DNA from: an uncultured Clostridia bacterium
GTDB taxonomy: Bacteria; Bacillota; Clostridia; Lachnospirales; Anaerotignaceae
Direction of reading: 5' to 3'
Assembly (NCBI GenBank): GCA_944377425.1
Contig: CALWEX010000082.1
Coordinates: forward strand, 1-34,500
DNA: 34,500 bases
Shown: one piece after another, positions 7,927-15,866 of the stretch
Layout of the letters: each line of letters begins with the position of its first letter
Position numbering within the stretch: position 1 is the stretch's first letter
The notes under the pieces: model-generated
Told to the model about the DNA's origin: nothing
Database searches by the model: none
Seen by the model: the letters and a program-made list of their open reading frames with translations, nothing else
Position numbers and translations under genes: made by a program

Positions 7927-8740
7927 TCTGCTTAAATTTAGTGAACAGAAAAACCGTATTAAGCAATACGAGTTTAATGATGAGCTTCCTGAAGAAAGGC
8001 CTGTAGTTGTTAAAGAAGAAAAAAGCGAGAAAGAGGCAGTTAAGCCGAGCAAAAAAAAACAGAGCGATGAAGCATTGGCTGAAAAAAGAAATAAATTAAA
8101 AGAAGAAGAAAAAAAAGCCGAACAGAAAGCTCAGGAAATTATAGATAGCGCCAAAAAGCAGGCTGAGGAAATATTGAAAAAAGCCAAGCAAGAGGCACAG
8201 GAAATGAAAGAAGATGCTTTAAGACAAGGAAGAGAAGAAGGCTACAGAGACGGTATTGAAAAAGGCCGTGAGGAGGCATACAAAGAAATAAAAGATACAG
8301 AAGGCGTAAAAAGCATGGAGTATCTTAATGAAATTAAAGGTGTAATAAATGCCTTGTCTGACGAGAAAGAAAAAATACTGGCACAGTATAAATTAAACTT
8401 GGTAGACATAGCAATAACTGTAGCCGAAAAAGTTATACAGGTGAGCCTTAAAACAAGTGGTGAGATAATTGAAAGAATGATTTTATCTGCTACAGAAAGG
8501 CTTGCTTCTAAGGAATGGGTAAAGATTTATATATCAAAAACAGATGCCGAGCTGATGATGGAAGGCGGATTGGATATAATACATACTTTGTCTAATCTTT
8601 CAGACAACATAAAGGTAATTCCAATGGAAAAAGAAAACCAAGGCACATGTATTATTGAGTTTCCTGATGAGATTATTGACGCAAGCGCAAATACACAGGT
8701 TGAAAACATCAGAGAAATTATCAGTAATTCAGCTATATAA
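7910..8740 (+). CDS. fliH: Flagellar export regulator FliH
   Basis: FliH (276 residues) binds the ATPase FliI as its stator-like partner and docks it at the C ring. The N-terminal third is highly charged and coiled-coil forming (about 30-130), with no strong conservation. Glycines at 107, 111, 115 and 119 give the GxxxG repeat ladder that is diagnostic of FliH. The C-terminal half (about 135-276) resembles the V/F-type ATPase peripheral-stalk-like domain, including LVDIAITVAEKVIQ. It overlaps fliG. The fliI ribosome-binding site begins immediately after its stop. Confidence 0.9.
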   Translation: MISLPNLLKFSEQKNRIKQYEFNDELPEERPVVVKEEKSEKEAVKPSKKKQSDEALAEKRNKLKEEEKKAEQKAQEIIDSAKKQAEEILKKAKQEAQEMKEDALRQGREEGYRDGIEKGREEAYKEIKDTEGVKSMEYLNEIKGVINALSDEKEKILAQYKLNLVDIAITVAEKVIQVSLKTSGEIIERMILSATERLASKEWVKIYISKTDAELMMEGGLDIIHTLSNLSDNIKVIPMEKENQGTCIIEFPDEIIDASANTQVENIREIISNSAI

Positions 8741-8755
8741 CGGGGAGGAATTTCT

Positions 8756-10060
8756 ACGTTTAATAGTGCGGTTGATTTAATTAAGCGTTCTGAAACAATA
8801 AGCCACATAGGAAAAATAGAAAACATAGTAGGAATGATGGTTGAGGCTTCCGGCGGAAACTGCGGCATAGGTGATATAAGCACTATATACAGCCAAGACA
8901 CTAAAGGTCAGGTTTTAAGTGAGGTTATAGGCTTTAAAGACGATAGAATTCTGCTTATGCCATACGAAAGCACAAGCGGTATTACAGCGGGCAGTTTTGT
9001 AAGAAACACAAAACAGCGTCTTAAAATACCTGTAGGTGATTTTTTAAGAGGCCGTGTTATAAACGCTTTAGGCCAGCCTATGGATGGACTTGGTGATTTT
9101 GACCCAAAGGAATTTTATCCGGTTGATGATACATATATTAACCCTTTGGAAAGGCCGCCAATAAGTGAAAAAATGAGTTTTGGCATAAAAGCTATAGACG
9201 GTATGCTGACTATTGGCAAAGGCCAAAGGGTTGGTATATTTGCCGGAAGTGGTGTAGGCAAAAGTACACTATTAGGAATGATAGCCAAGAATGTAAAAGC
9301 CGATATAAACGTAATTGCTCTTGTGGGCGAGCGTGGCAGAGAGGTTTTGGAATTTGTTCAAAAGGACTTAGGTGAAGAAGGCCTTGCAAGGTCTGTGCTG
9401 GTAGTAGCAACAAGCGACCAGTCGCCAATGCTTAGAATGAAATGCCCTATTGTGGCAACGGCTATTGCCGAATATTTTAAAAACCAAGGCAACGACGTTT
9501 TGCTTATGATGGACTCACTTACAAGGTTTGCTATGGCGCAAAGGGAAATAGGCCTTGCTATAGGTGAACCGCCTATTGCAAGGGGATATACACCATCTAT
9601 TTACTCTAAACTTCCTAAGCTTTTGGAAAGAAGCGGAAATTTTAAAGAAGGTTCTATTACTGGTATTTATACTGTTTTGGTGGAAGGCGATGATACAAAT
9701 GAGCCTATAGCCGATACTGTAAGAGGTATATTGGACGGGCACATTGTTCTTTCAAGAAAACTGGCTAACTCAAATCACTTCCCGGCAATAGATATTAACG
9801 CTAGTATATCCCGTTTAATGTCAACCGTTGCTTCAGATGAGCACAAAGAGTTGGCATCTAAAATAAGAGATATACTGAGCATTTACGGCAAAAATGAGGA
9901 CTTAATTTCAATAGGTGCTTATAAAGCCGGAACAAATGGCTCTTTGGACTATGCCGTTTCTAAAATAGATAAAGTAAATGAGTTTTTAACTCAGGGCATT
10001 AATGAAGCTTTTTCTTATGAAGACACGTTAAACAAAATGAGAGAAATTTTGAATGACTAA
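8756..10060 (+). CDS. fliI: Flagellar export ATPase FliI (apparent ACG start)
   Basis: FliI is the hexameric ATPase of the flagellar type III export apparatus. From ACG 8756 it would have 434 residues, the usual family size. Walker A is GSGVGKST at about 164-171. The Walker B/sensor region DVLLMMDSLTRFAMAQREIG and the GEPPIARGYTPS motif follow. The reading frame is open and FliI-like (LIKRSETISHIGKIENIVG) well upstream of the first ATG (8834), but contains no ATG, GTG or TTG. A strong SD, GGGGAGGA (8742-8749), sits six bases before ACG 8756; an ATT at 8750 abuts it. Starting at ATG 8834 would remove the first strand of the N-terminal barrel and has no properly spaced SD. So ACG is the best-supported start, although a sequencing error in an ATG is possible. 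The function call is secure. Confidence 0.93.
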   Translation, partial: TFNSAVDLIKRSETISHIGKIENIVGMMVEASGGNCGIGDISTIYSQDTKGQVLSEVIGFKDDRILLMPYESTSGITAGSFVRNTKQRLKIPVGDFLRGRVINALGQPMDGLGDFDPKEFYPVDDTYINPLERPPISEKMSFGIKAIDGMLTIGKGQRVGIFAGSGVGKSTLLGMIAKNVKADINVIALVGERGREVLEFVQKDLGEEGLARSVLVVATSDQSPMLRMKCPIVATAIAEYFKNQGNDVLLMMDSLTRFAMAQREIGLAIGEPPIARGYTPSIYSKLPKLLERSGNFKEGSITGIYTVLVEGDDTNEPIADTVRGILDGHIVLSRKLANSNHFPAIDINASISRLMSTVASDEHKELASKIRDILSIYGKNEDLISIGAYKAGTNGSLDYAVSKIDKVNEFLTQGINEAFSYEDTLNKMREILND

Positions 10061-10081
10061 TTAATTGTATGGTGATAACTT

Positions 10082-10531
10082 ATGAAAAAATTTTCTTTTC
10101 GTTTAGAGCCTGTTTTAAAGTATAAAAGCGACATGTTAGAGATTTTAAAAAACGACCATGCCGACTCAGTAAAAAAAGTAACCGAGCAGAACAACGTTAT
10201 AGAACGTCTTAAAAAAGAAGAACAGGTATCTGTTTCAAACTTCGATTCAAAAAAAACAGCCGGTATTACTATTGCTGAGGCGGAGTTGTATGAAAAATAT
10301 CTTATAAGACAAAACCAGCTTATAAAAGAAGAAACCGCTAAGCTCAATCAGCTAAAAAAAATTGAAGCTGAAAAAAGAGATAAAATGGTTGAAGCGAAAA
10401 AAGAAATGCTTTCTATTGAAAAACTCAAAGACATAAAAATAAACGAGTATAGGAAAGAAGAACAGAAAGAAAACGAATTGTTTATTGAGGAATTTATATC
10501 AAGCAGAAAGTTTAAAATAGAAAAACTCTAA
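10082..10531 (+). CDS. fliJ: Flagellar export chaperone/coupler FliJ
   Basis: FliJ (149 residues) is a small antiparallel coiled coil that inserts into the FliI hexamer and links it to FlhA. The opening MKKFSFRLEPVLKYK is the family signature. The remainder is almost wholly charged heptad-like helix. The ATG has only a modest GGTGAT upstream. It directly follows fliI, the canonical position. Confidence 0.88.
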   Translation: MKKFSFRLEPVLKYKSDMLEILKNDHADSVKKVTEQNNVIERLKKEEQVSVSNFDSKKTAGITIAEAELYEKYLIRQNQLIKEETAKLNQLKKIEAEKRDKMVEAKKEMLSIEKLKDIKINEYRKEEQKENELFIEEFISSRKFKIEKL

Positions 10532-10581
10532 GCTTGGTATTTATTTAATAAATATAAATTATTTAAAGGGAGGTGAAAAAA

Positions 10582-11814
10582 ATGGCATCAGGAAACATGG
10601 CAGTTAATATCAATATTTCAAAAATAATGCCGGATTCCTCATCTGCATCAAAAGCTACTGATGATAAAGCAGTAAATCAAAACAGCTTTAAAGACGCAAT
10701 AAAAAATGAAAGTGATAAGCTTAATAAAAAGACTGACAGTAAAACCGATAAGTCTGACAAAGCAGATAAAACAGACAGCCAAGATAAACTTAACGGCAAT
10801 ACTGAAAATCAAAAGGATGAAGTTAAAGAAACAAATCAGGAGCTGGGTATGGCTCAAGCTCAGATGCTTTATGGCAGTTTTTTAATCAATAATAAAGACT
10901 TTTCAGTTTTTGTTAATGCACCTGCAAATAATGCGCCAGAAATGGCTCAGCAGACTGTAAAGGCTCAAGGTGTTTCACAAGTGCCTTTTGTTCAGGAAAC
11001 TGCAGCAAATACAGCGCAGAATTCAACTTTGCAGCAGAACATTGCTTCAGCTACAGATGTTATTAAAACAGCAGCACAGCTTAATTTAAGTAATGCCAAA
11101 GTTGTGAGAAATGCAGATTTTATCAATAGCATTGCAGATTTAAACCAAATGTTATCTAATGAGGATTTGCAAAATACACTTGGTAAGCAGATTACTGCTT
11201 CAAATGAAATGCCTATGGATACAGGTTTAGTTAATGTAAAAGCATCTGGTGAAAAAACCGTAAATGTTCCTAAAAATATTGTAGTTGAGCAGTACACAAA
11301 AAGCGATAAAGAGAATGAAATCAGCAATACAACAGGTTTTGAAGCAGCGCTTCAAACAGTACAAAGCACAAGTAAAGGCGATGTAATTCAGGTTAAGGTT
11401 GCTGATGTTTTGCCATTAAATAATAATGAGGCTATTGATAATTTAGCCGACAAAATTATAGTACATGGCAATAATGAGTTTGATTTGCAGCTTGAGCCTG
11501 AAGATTTAGGCAAAATACATATTAAACTGGCTTTTGAAAATGGCGAAACAAAAGTTTCCATTCTCTGCTCTACACAAAAAGCTCTGGAAGCATTAAACGG
11601 CAGTACAGATAAATTAGCCGCTATTTTGGAAAACAGAACAGGTAATACAACATTTGTTCAAGTTAACCAAAATGATGAGCAAACATATCGCCAAGACTAT
11701 CAGCAGCAAAATGGCAGAGAGCAAAACTATCAAGGTGATGAAAGAAAGAATAAACGAGATAAAAACGAAAAGTCTACTGACTTTTTAGACCAAATGCGTT
11801 TAGGTCTTGTTTAA
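10582..11814 (+). CDS. fliK: Flagellar hook-length control protein FliK
   Basis: FliK (410 residues from ATG 10582) is an exported molecular ruler that switches export specificity from hook to filament by contacting FlhB. The N-terminal and central parts are low-complexity (Lys, Asp, Ser, Asn and Gln rich) and poorly conserved, as in other FliK proteins. The C-terminal Flg_hook domain is recognisable at about 290-375: FDLQLEPEDLGKIHIKLAFE and a later TTFVQVNQ. The tail is Gln/Arg/Lys rich. I chose ATG 10582 over an in-frame GTG at 10573 because that GTG lies within the GGGAGGTG ribosome-binding site. flgD follows after 23 bases. Confidence 0.85.
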   Translation: MASGNMAVNINISKIMPDSSSASKATDDKAVNQNSFKDAIKNESDKLNKKTDSKTDKSDKADKTDSQDKLNGNTENQKDEVKETNQELGMAQAQMLYGSFLINNKDFSVFVNAPANNAPEMAQQTVKAQGVSQVPFVQETAANTAQNSTLQQNIASATDVIKTAAQLNLSNAKVVRNADFINSIADLNQMLSNEDLQNTLGKQITASNEMPMDTGLVNVKASGEKTVNVPKNIVVEQYTKSDKENEISNTTGFEAALQTVQSTSKGDVIQVKVADVLPLNNNEAIDNLADKIIVHGNNEFDLQLEPEDLGKIHIKLAFENGETKVSILCSTQKALEALNGSTDKLAAILENRTGNTTFVQVNQNDEQTYRQDYQQQNGREQNYQGDERKNKRDKNEKSTDFLDQMRLGLV

Positions 11815-11837
11815 GCTTTAAGAAAGGAGAGGTAATT

Positions 11838-12341
11838 TTGGGTAATGAATATGTAAATTCAATAGCCCGAAGTTCTTCGGCATACAGCCAGAATTCAAGC
11901 ACAGCAAAAACTAGGGATGCATCCGGTACATTATCAATGGATAGCTTCCTTATGCTTATGGCAATGCAGCTTCAAAACCAAGACCCTATGAATCCAACTA
12001 GCCAAGACAATTACATGATGCAGCTGGCTCAAATGGCTGTAGTTGAGGCTATGTCAAGCATGACACAGGTTTCAATAAGCACTTATGCTTCTTCAATGGT
12101 TGGAAAAGAAGTTACTGTAGCCGAATATGATTCTAAGGGTAATTTAACAACAGTAACTGGCACAGTTACAGGTATAGCTCTTTATTACGATGAGCCGGTT
12201 ATATTTATAGGCGATAAAGGCTATACAATGTCACAGTTAATGTCTGTAGGAAAGGTACCGGAGGGCTCTGATGGTTCTGAAGGTTCTGATGGTTCCGGCT
12301 CCGAAGATGGCGGACAAACAGAAGAAACCAGTATAGTTTAA
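11838..12341 (+). CDS. flgD: Flagellar hook capping protein FlgD
   Basis: FlgD (167 residues) is the scaffold cap under which hook subunits polymerise. The conserved N-terminal segment is clear: MDSFLMLMAMQLQNQDPMNP, then DNYMMQLAQMAVVEAM. A short beta domain follows (MVGKEVTVAEYDSKGNLTTV). The family's larger Ig-like and Tudor domains seem reduced, and the protein ends in a Gly-Ser-Asp-Glu low-complexity tail (about 140-165). The start is TTG with AAAGGAGAGG upstream. Confidence 0.9.
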   Translation: MGNEYVNSIARSSSAYSQNSSTAKTRDASGTLSMDSFLMLMAMQLQNQDPMNPTSQDNYMMQLAQMAVVEAMSSMTQVSISTYASSMVGKEVTVAEYDSKGNLTTVTGTVTGIALYYDEPVIFIGDKGYTMSQLMSVGKVPEGSDGSEGSDGSGSEDGGQTEETSIV

Positions 12342-12383
12342 TTGGCATAAAAGCGGCATTAATACTGCGTTTGGAGGTGGGCA

Positions 12384-12773
12384 ATGATTGGAAATATTAA
12401 TGATTTAAAAATACGCCAAATACAGGCGGAACCGTTTTTACCAGTAAAAAATTCTGATAAAAATCAAAACAGCAATCAAAATTTTGCTGATATATTAAAC
12501 GAAAAGCTGGAAAAATCCGAATCATTGCAGTTTTCCAAGCATTCAAAAGAAAGAATACAGCAACGGGGTATAAATGTGACAGACTCTTTAATAGAGCAGT
12601 TAAATACAGCGGCTGACAGCGCAAGGCTTAAAGGTGCCAAGGATGTTGTTATGATAGGTCGTGAGGCAGCATTTATAGTTAATATACCAAATAACGTTGT
12701 TGTTACTGCCATGAATGGCAATGAAATGAAAAATAATATTTTTACTAATATAGACAGCGCTGTACTTTTATAA
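12384..12773 (+). CDS. Flagellar operon protein, TIGR02530 type
   Basis: This 129-residue soluble protein resembles the TIGR02530 flagellar operon family found between flgD and flgE in many clostridia and some bacilli. The conserved core is FSKHSKERIQQRGINVTDSL (about 51-70), followed by AKDVVMIGREAAFIVNIPNN and VVTAMNG. The biochemical role is unknown to me; linkage to hook genes suggests a part in hook assembly. GGAGGTGGG precedes the ATG. Confidence 0.8.
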   Translation: MIGNINDLKIRQIQAEPFLPVKNSDKNQNSNQNFADILNEKLEKSESLQFSKHSKERIQQRGINVTDSLIEQLNTAADSARLKGAKDVVMIGREAAFIVNIPNNVVVTAMNGNEMKNNIFTNIDSAVLL

Positions 12774-12800
12774 ACTGGACCCGAAAGGGAGGTTTTGGTT

Positions 12801-12857
12801 GTGTCTGAAGTACATAACCTTTGTGCAGCTTTCGAGGAGGACATAAAGAAATGTTAA
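12801..12857 (+). CDS. Possible 18-codon leader ORF overlapping the flgE start
   Basis: GTG 12801 lies seven bases after GGGAGG (12788-12793) and opens a frame reading MSEVHNLCAAFEEDIKKC. It stops at TAA 12855-12857, so the stop overlaps the beginning of flgE (ATG 12851). The flgE ribosome-binding site, GAGGAGGA, lies within this small frame. The arrangement would couple flgE translation to the short frame. No homolog is known to me, and it may be a chance frame. Confidence 0.25.
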   Translation: MSEVHNLCAAFEEDIKKC

Positions 12858-13840
12858 AATCAATGTTTTCTGGAGTTTCGGGCCTTCGTGCACACCAGAA
12901 TAAAATGGATGTTATAGGTAATAATATTGCCAATGTAAATACTGTTGGATTCAAGTCAGGAAGAACTACATTTAAAGATTCTATTTATCAGAACTTATAT
13001 GGTTCAAGTGACGGAAACAATGTTTACGGCGGCTCTAATCCAAGCCAGATAGGTTATGGAAGCCAAGTTTCCGCTATTAGTGTTGACTTTTCTACAGGAA
13101 GTTACGAGCCTACAGGTATAGGCACTGACTGTATGATTGACGGAAACGGCTTTTTTATTGTAGGTCCTAAGCTTAGTGAAGATGAAATGACAGATGGTGT
13201 AAGCAATGAAGTAGATGCTAATCAGATTTCACAGTTTTATTTAACAAGAGTAGGCGAGTTTACAATAGACGGCGACGGATATCTTGTAGATGCTAATAAA
13301 AATGTTGTTTATGGTTTCGTACCTGATAATGCAGCTATAGGCACAGCAGATATTACTGACGGCATGGAAACAACTGGTGACGGAGACAATATTACTTTTG
13401 CTAACCTTAAGCCTATCAGACTTCCTGTAGCTACAGATGATGCTAATGAATCACCTGAAATTACATATGATGACGAAGAAAGGCTTAACCTTACAAGCAT
13501 AAGCATTGACTCAAACGGTGTTATAAGCGGTACAGGTCCTAACGGAAATACATATAAATTCGGTATTGTTGCAGTTTGCAACGTAACTAATCCAAACGCA
13601 CTCCAGAATTCAGGAAATTCTTATTACAAAGCAGTAAGCAATACAGGTACATTACAGGCTTTCCAGCCAGGTGAAGGTACAACAGGAATTTTAAGGTCAA
13701 GCTGCCTTGAAATGTCAAATGTTGATTTAGCAACTGAGTTTTCAAACATGATTACAACACAAAGAGGTTTCCAGGCTTGCTCTAAAATGATAACTGTTTC
13801 TGATGAAATGCTTGAAGAATTAGTAAATATGAAACGTTAA
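12851..13840 (+). CDS. flgE: Flagellar hook protein FlgE
   Basis: FlgE (329 residues) polymerises into the hook. The N-terminal signature MLKSMFSGVSGLRAHQNKMD then VIGNNIANVNTVGFKSGR, and the C-terminal helix (SNVDLATEFSNMITTQRGFQ then ACSKMITVSDEMLEELVNMK), frame a short variable middle region. At this length it has little of the surface-domain insertion seen in longer FlgE. The start is ATG 12851, ten bases after CGAGGAGGA; an upstream TTG at 12821 lacks a matching site. A hairpin follows in the gap before flbD. Confidence 0.93.
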   Translation: MLKSMFSGVSGLRAHQNKMDVIGNNIANVNTVGFKSGRTTFKDSIYQNLYGSSDGNNVYGGSNPSQIGYGSQVSAISVDFSTGSYEPTGIGTDCMIDGNGFFIVGPKLSEDEMTDGVSNEVDANQISQFYLTRVGEFTIDGDGYLVDANKNVVYGFVPDNAAIGTADITDGMETTGDGDNITFANLKPIRLPVATDDANESPEITYDDEERLNLTSISIDSNGVISGTGPNGNTYKFGIVAVCNVTNPNALQNSGNSYYKAVSNTGTLQAFQPGEGTTGILRSSCLEMSNVDLATEFSNMITTQRGFQACSKMITVSDEMLEELVNMKR

Positions 13841-13854
13841 ATTTTATAAACAAT

Positions 13855-13888
13855 GGTTGGGAGAGGCTTAAAAGGCTATCTCCCTGCC
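13855..13888 (+). terminator. Hairpin in the flgE-flbD gap (attenuator or processing site)
   Basis: GGTTGGGAGA (13855-13864) can pair with TCTCCCTGCC (13879-13888), with one mismatch and one G-U pair and a 14-nt loop. No T-run follows, so full termination is unlikely. It could protect the 3' end of the abundant flgE message or partly separate hook and motor expression. Confidence 0.4.
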
Positions 13889-13926
13889 ATGTATTAAATT
13901 TAATCTTATTTATTGAAGGTGGTTTT

Positions 13927-14145
13927 ATGATTAAGCTTACAAAATTGAATAATGAGCATTTTGTTATTAATGGTGCTCAAATAGAATGTATCGAGTCAAT
14001 ACCCGACACTAAAGTAATTATGATGAACAGGGAGTTTTTTCTTGTTAGAGAAACACCAGATGAAATTATAGATAAGATTATAGAGTTTAAGGCTCGTATA
14101 TACTGCGAGTATAAGAAAATGACATCTGTTAATAAAAACTACTAA
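13927..14145 (+). CDS. flbD: FlbD/SwrD-type flagellar protein
   Basis: This 72-residue protein matches the short FlbD (SwrD in Bacillus subtilis) family. Key features are MIKLTKLNNEHFVINGAQIE at the start, a central TKVIMMNREFFLVRET strand pair, and IIDKIIEFKARIY. In B. subtilis SwrD supports motor power or swarming. The position between flgE and motA is standard. GAAGGTGG precedes the ATG. Confidence 0.9.
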   Translation: MIKLTKLNNEHFVINGAQIECIESIPDTKVIMMNREFFLVRETPDEIIDKIIEFKARIYCEYKKMTSVNKNY

Positions 14146-14162
14146 AGAGGGCGGGACTTTTT

Positions 14163-14999
14163 ATGGACATTACGACCATTGTTGGTATTATAGCTGGTTT
14201 AGTACTTATTTGTTTCGGAGTTGTTTTTGATCCGTCGGAGACTTCGATTTTTGTTTTTAGAAACTTAATTAATTTTGTTGATATACCAAGTGTATTTATT
14301 GTTCTTGGTGGTACAATTTCAGCCGTTATTGCATCCTATCCGGCAAGTACTTTAAAACAAATTCCGAAGCATATAAAGATTTTATTATCTGGCAGCAAGT
14401 ATAACCCTATGGAATATATTGATTTACTTGTTGAGTTCTCTCAGGTAGCACGTAAAAACGGTCTATTGGCCCTTGAGGAAATGGCAAATAAACAGACAGA
14501 TCCGTTTTTTAAACAAAGCATTATGCTTATTGTAGATGCTACTGACCCGGAAAAAGTTAAGTCAATGCTTAATAACGACTTGGATTACTTGGCTGAAAGA
14601 CATTCGGATTCTGTTGGCATATATGAAAAGGCATCATCATTTGCTCCGGCTTTTGGTATGATAGGTACTTTAATAGGTCTTGTTAATATGCTTAAAAACA
14701 TGAACTTAGATGGTTCTACAGGAGCATCTTCCCTTGGTTCAGATATGTCAGTTGCTCTTATAACTACTTTTTACGGCTGTATATTGGCTAACCTTGTTTT
14801 TTCACCTATAGCTAAAAAACTTAGTATAAGAAATGATGAAGAATATCTTTGCAAACAGATTATAATCGAAGGCGTTTTATCCATTCAGTCCGGTGAAAAC
14901 CCTAAATTTATGAAAGAAAAACTTATTTCTTATCTCTCCCAGAGAGAAAGAGACATGGCCCTTGAAAGTTCAGGCGGTAATAAAAAAGGCAGAAAATAA
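14163..14999 (+). CDS. motA: Stator protein MotA
   Basis: MotA, 278 residues, has four membrane segments. Two lie near the N-terminus (about 5-22 and 42-60) and two in the second half, around SSFAPAFGMIGTLIGLVNML and SVALITTFYGCILANLVFSP. A large cytoplasmic loop carries the charged residues that push FliG. The conserved prolines near the inner end of the third segment are present. Whether the ion is H+ or Na+ cannot be told. A ribosome-binding site in AGAGGGCGGG precedes the ATG. motB follows after a 58-base gap. Confidence 0.95.
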   Translation: MDITTIVGIIAGLVLICFGVVFDPSETSIFVFRNLINFVDIPSVFIVLGGTISAVIASYPASTLKQIPKHIKILLSGSKYNPMEYIDLLVEFSQVARKNGLLALEEMANKQTDPFFKQSIMLIVDATDPEKVKSMLNNDLDYLAERHSDSVGIYEKASSFAPAFGMIGTLIGLVNMLKNMNLDGSTGASSLGSDMSVALITTFYGCILANLVFSPIAKKLSIRNDEEYLCKQIIIEGVLSIQSGENPKFMKEKLISYLSQRERDMALESSGGNKKGRK

Positions 15000-15057
15000 A
15001 TTATTGGGGAATTTTTATTAATTCATTTATATTTTATACAAAAACGGATGTGTAATT

Positions 15058-15837
15058 ATGGCTAGGAAAAAGAAAAAAAGTGGCAACGGCGGCGCTAATT
15101 GGATGGATACTTATGGCGATATGGTTACATTATTGCTGTGCTTTTTTGTACTGCTTTATTCAATGTCCAGTATAGACAGTGAAAAATGGGAGCTTTTAGT
15201 TAAAAGCTTTAACCCTGATGCCACTGAGTTGTCGCAGATAGTTACAACACAAGGAAAAAATGATAATGACTATCCTGTTGAAGGAAGCATGAACTTACCT
15301 GAAAATGCTGATGATTTCGATAAGCTGTACTATGTGCTTTCGGAGTATATAAGTCAGAATAATCTTCAAGGCGATATTGAGCTTTCAAGGGGTGACGGAT
15401 TTACTTTTATTACATTCAGGGACAATGTATTTTTTGATGGCGACAGTTTTGTGCTTAAAGATGAAGGCAAGGCTGTACTTGATGAGTTCTGCAATGCTAT
15501 TACAGATGCTGTTGACTCTATAGAGGAAATACAGATATTAGGACATACTTCTCAGGCAAGGCCTGATGTTCCTAACGAACCTATAAGCGACAGATTTTTG
15601 TCTTCTAACAGAGCTACAGAAGTACTGCTTTATATACAGGAAAAGAATATTATAGACCCGGCTAAGCTTGTTTCATGTGGTTATGGACAGTTTAGGCCTA
15701 TAAGTTCTTTTGAAACACGTGAATCACGCGCCAAAAACAGGCGTGTTGAAATATTAATAACTAAGACAGACAGTGTTGTTAAAAGTCTTGATGATTATTA
15801 TGAAGAAGTTTATGGCACAGAAGTCGGAGAGGATTAA
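15058..15837 (+). CDS. motB: Stator protein MotB
   Basis: MotB (259 residues) has one membrane segment (about 20-38). The ion-carrying aspartate is D21 in DTYGDMVTLLL, corresponding to Asp24 of B. subtilis MotB. A plug/linker follows, then an OmpA-like peptidoglycan-binding domain (about 110-245) with ILGHTSQARPD, SSNRATEVLLYI and SRAKNRRVEI. This anchors the stator to the wall. The upstream ribosome-binding site is weak (CGGATGTG), so translation may depend on motA. The next gene is fliM; no fliL is present in the 29-base gap. Confidence 0.95.
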   Translation: MARKKKKSGNGGANWMDTYGDMVTLLLCFFVLLYSMSSIDSEKWELLVKSFNPDATELSQIVTTQGKNDNDYPVEGSMNLPENADDFDKLYYVLSEYISQNNLQGDIELSRGDGFTFITFRDNVFFDGDSFVLKDEGKAVLDEFCNAITDAVDSIEEIQILGHTSQARPDVPNEPISDRFLSSNRATEVLLYIQEKNIIDPAKLVSCGYGQFRPISSFETRESRAKNRRVEILITKTDSVVKSLDDYYEEVYGTEVGED

Positions 15838-15866
15838 TGAATATTGAAGGGAGGGAAAGCTGAAAC

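Noticed and set aside
8834..8836. First ATG as the fliI start
   Set aside because: FliI-like sequence continues upstream in frame and the ATG has no properly spaced SD; the protein would lose its first barrel strand.
10538..10554. TATTTATT-T-AATAAATA palindrome between fliJ and fliK as a terminator
   Set aside because: The stem is AT-only with a one-base centre and no T-run; it would be too unstable and fliK clearly belongs to the operon.
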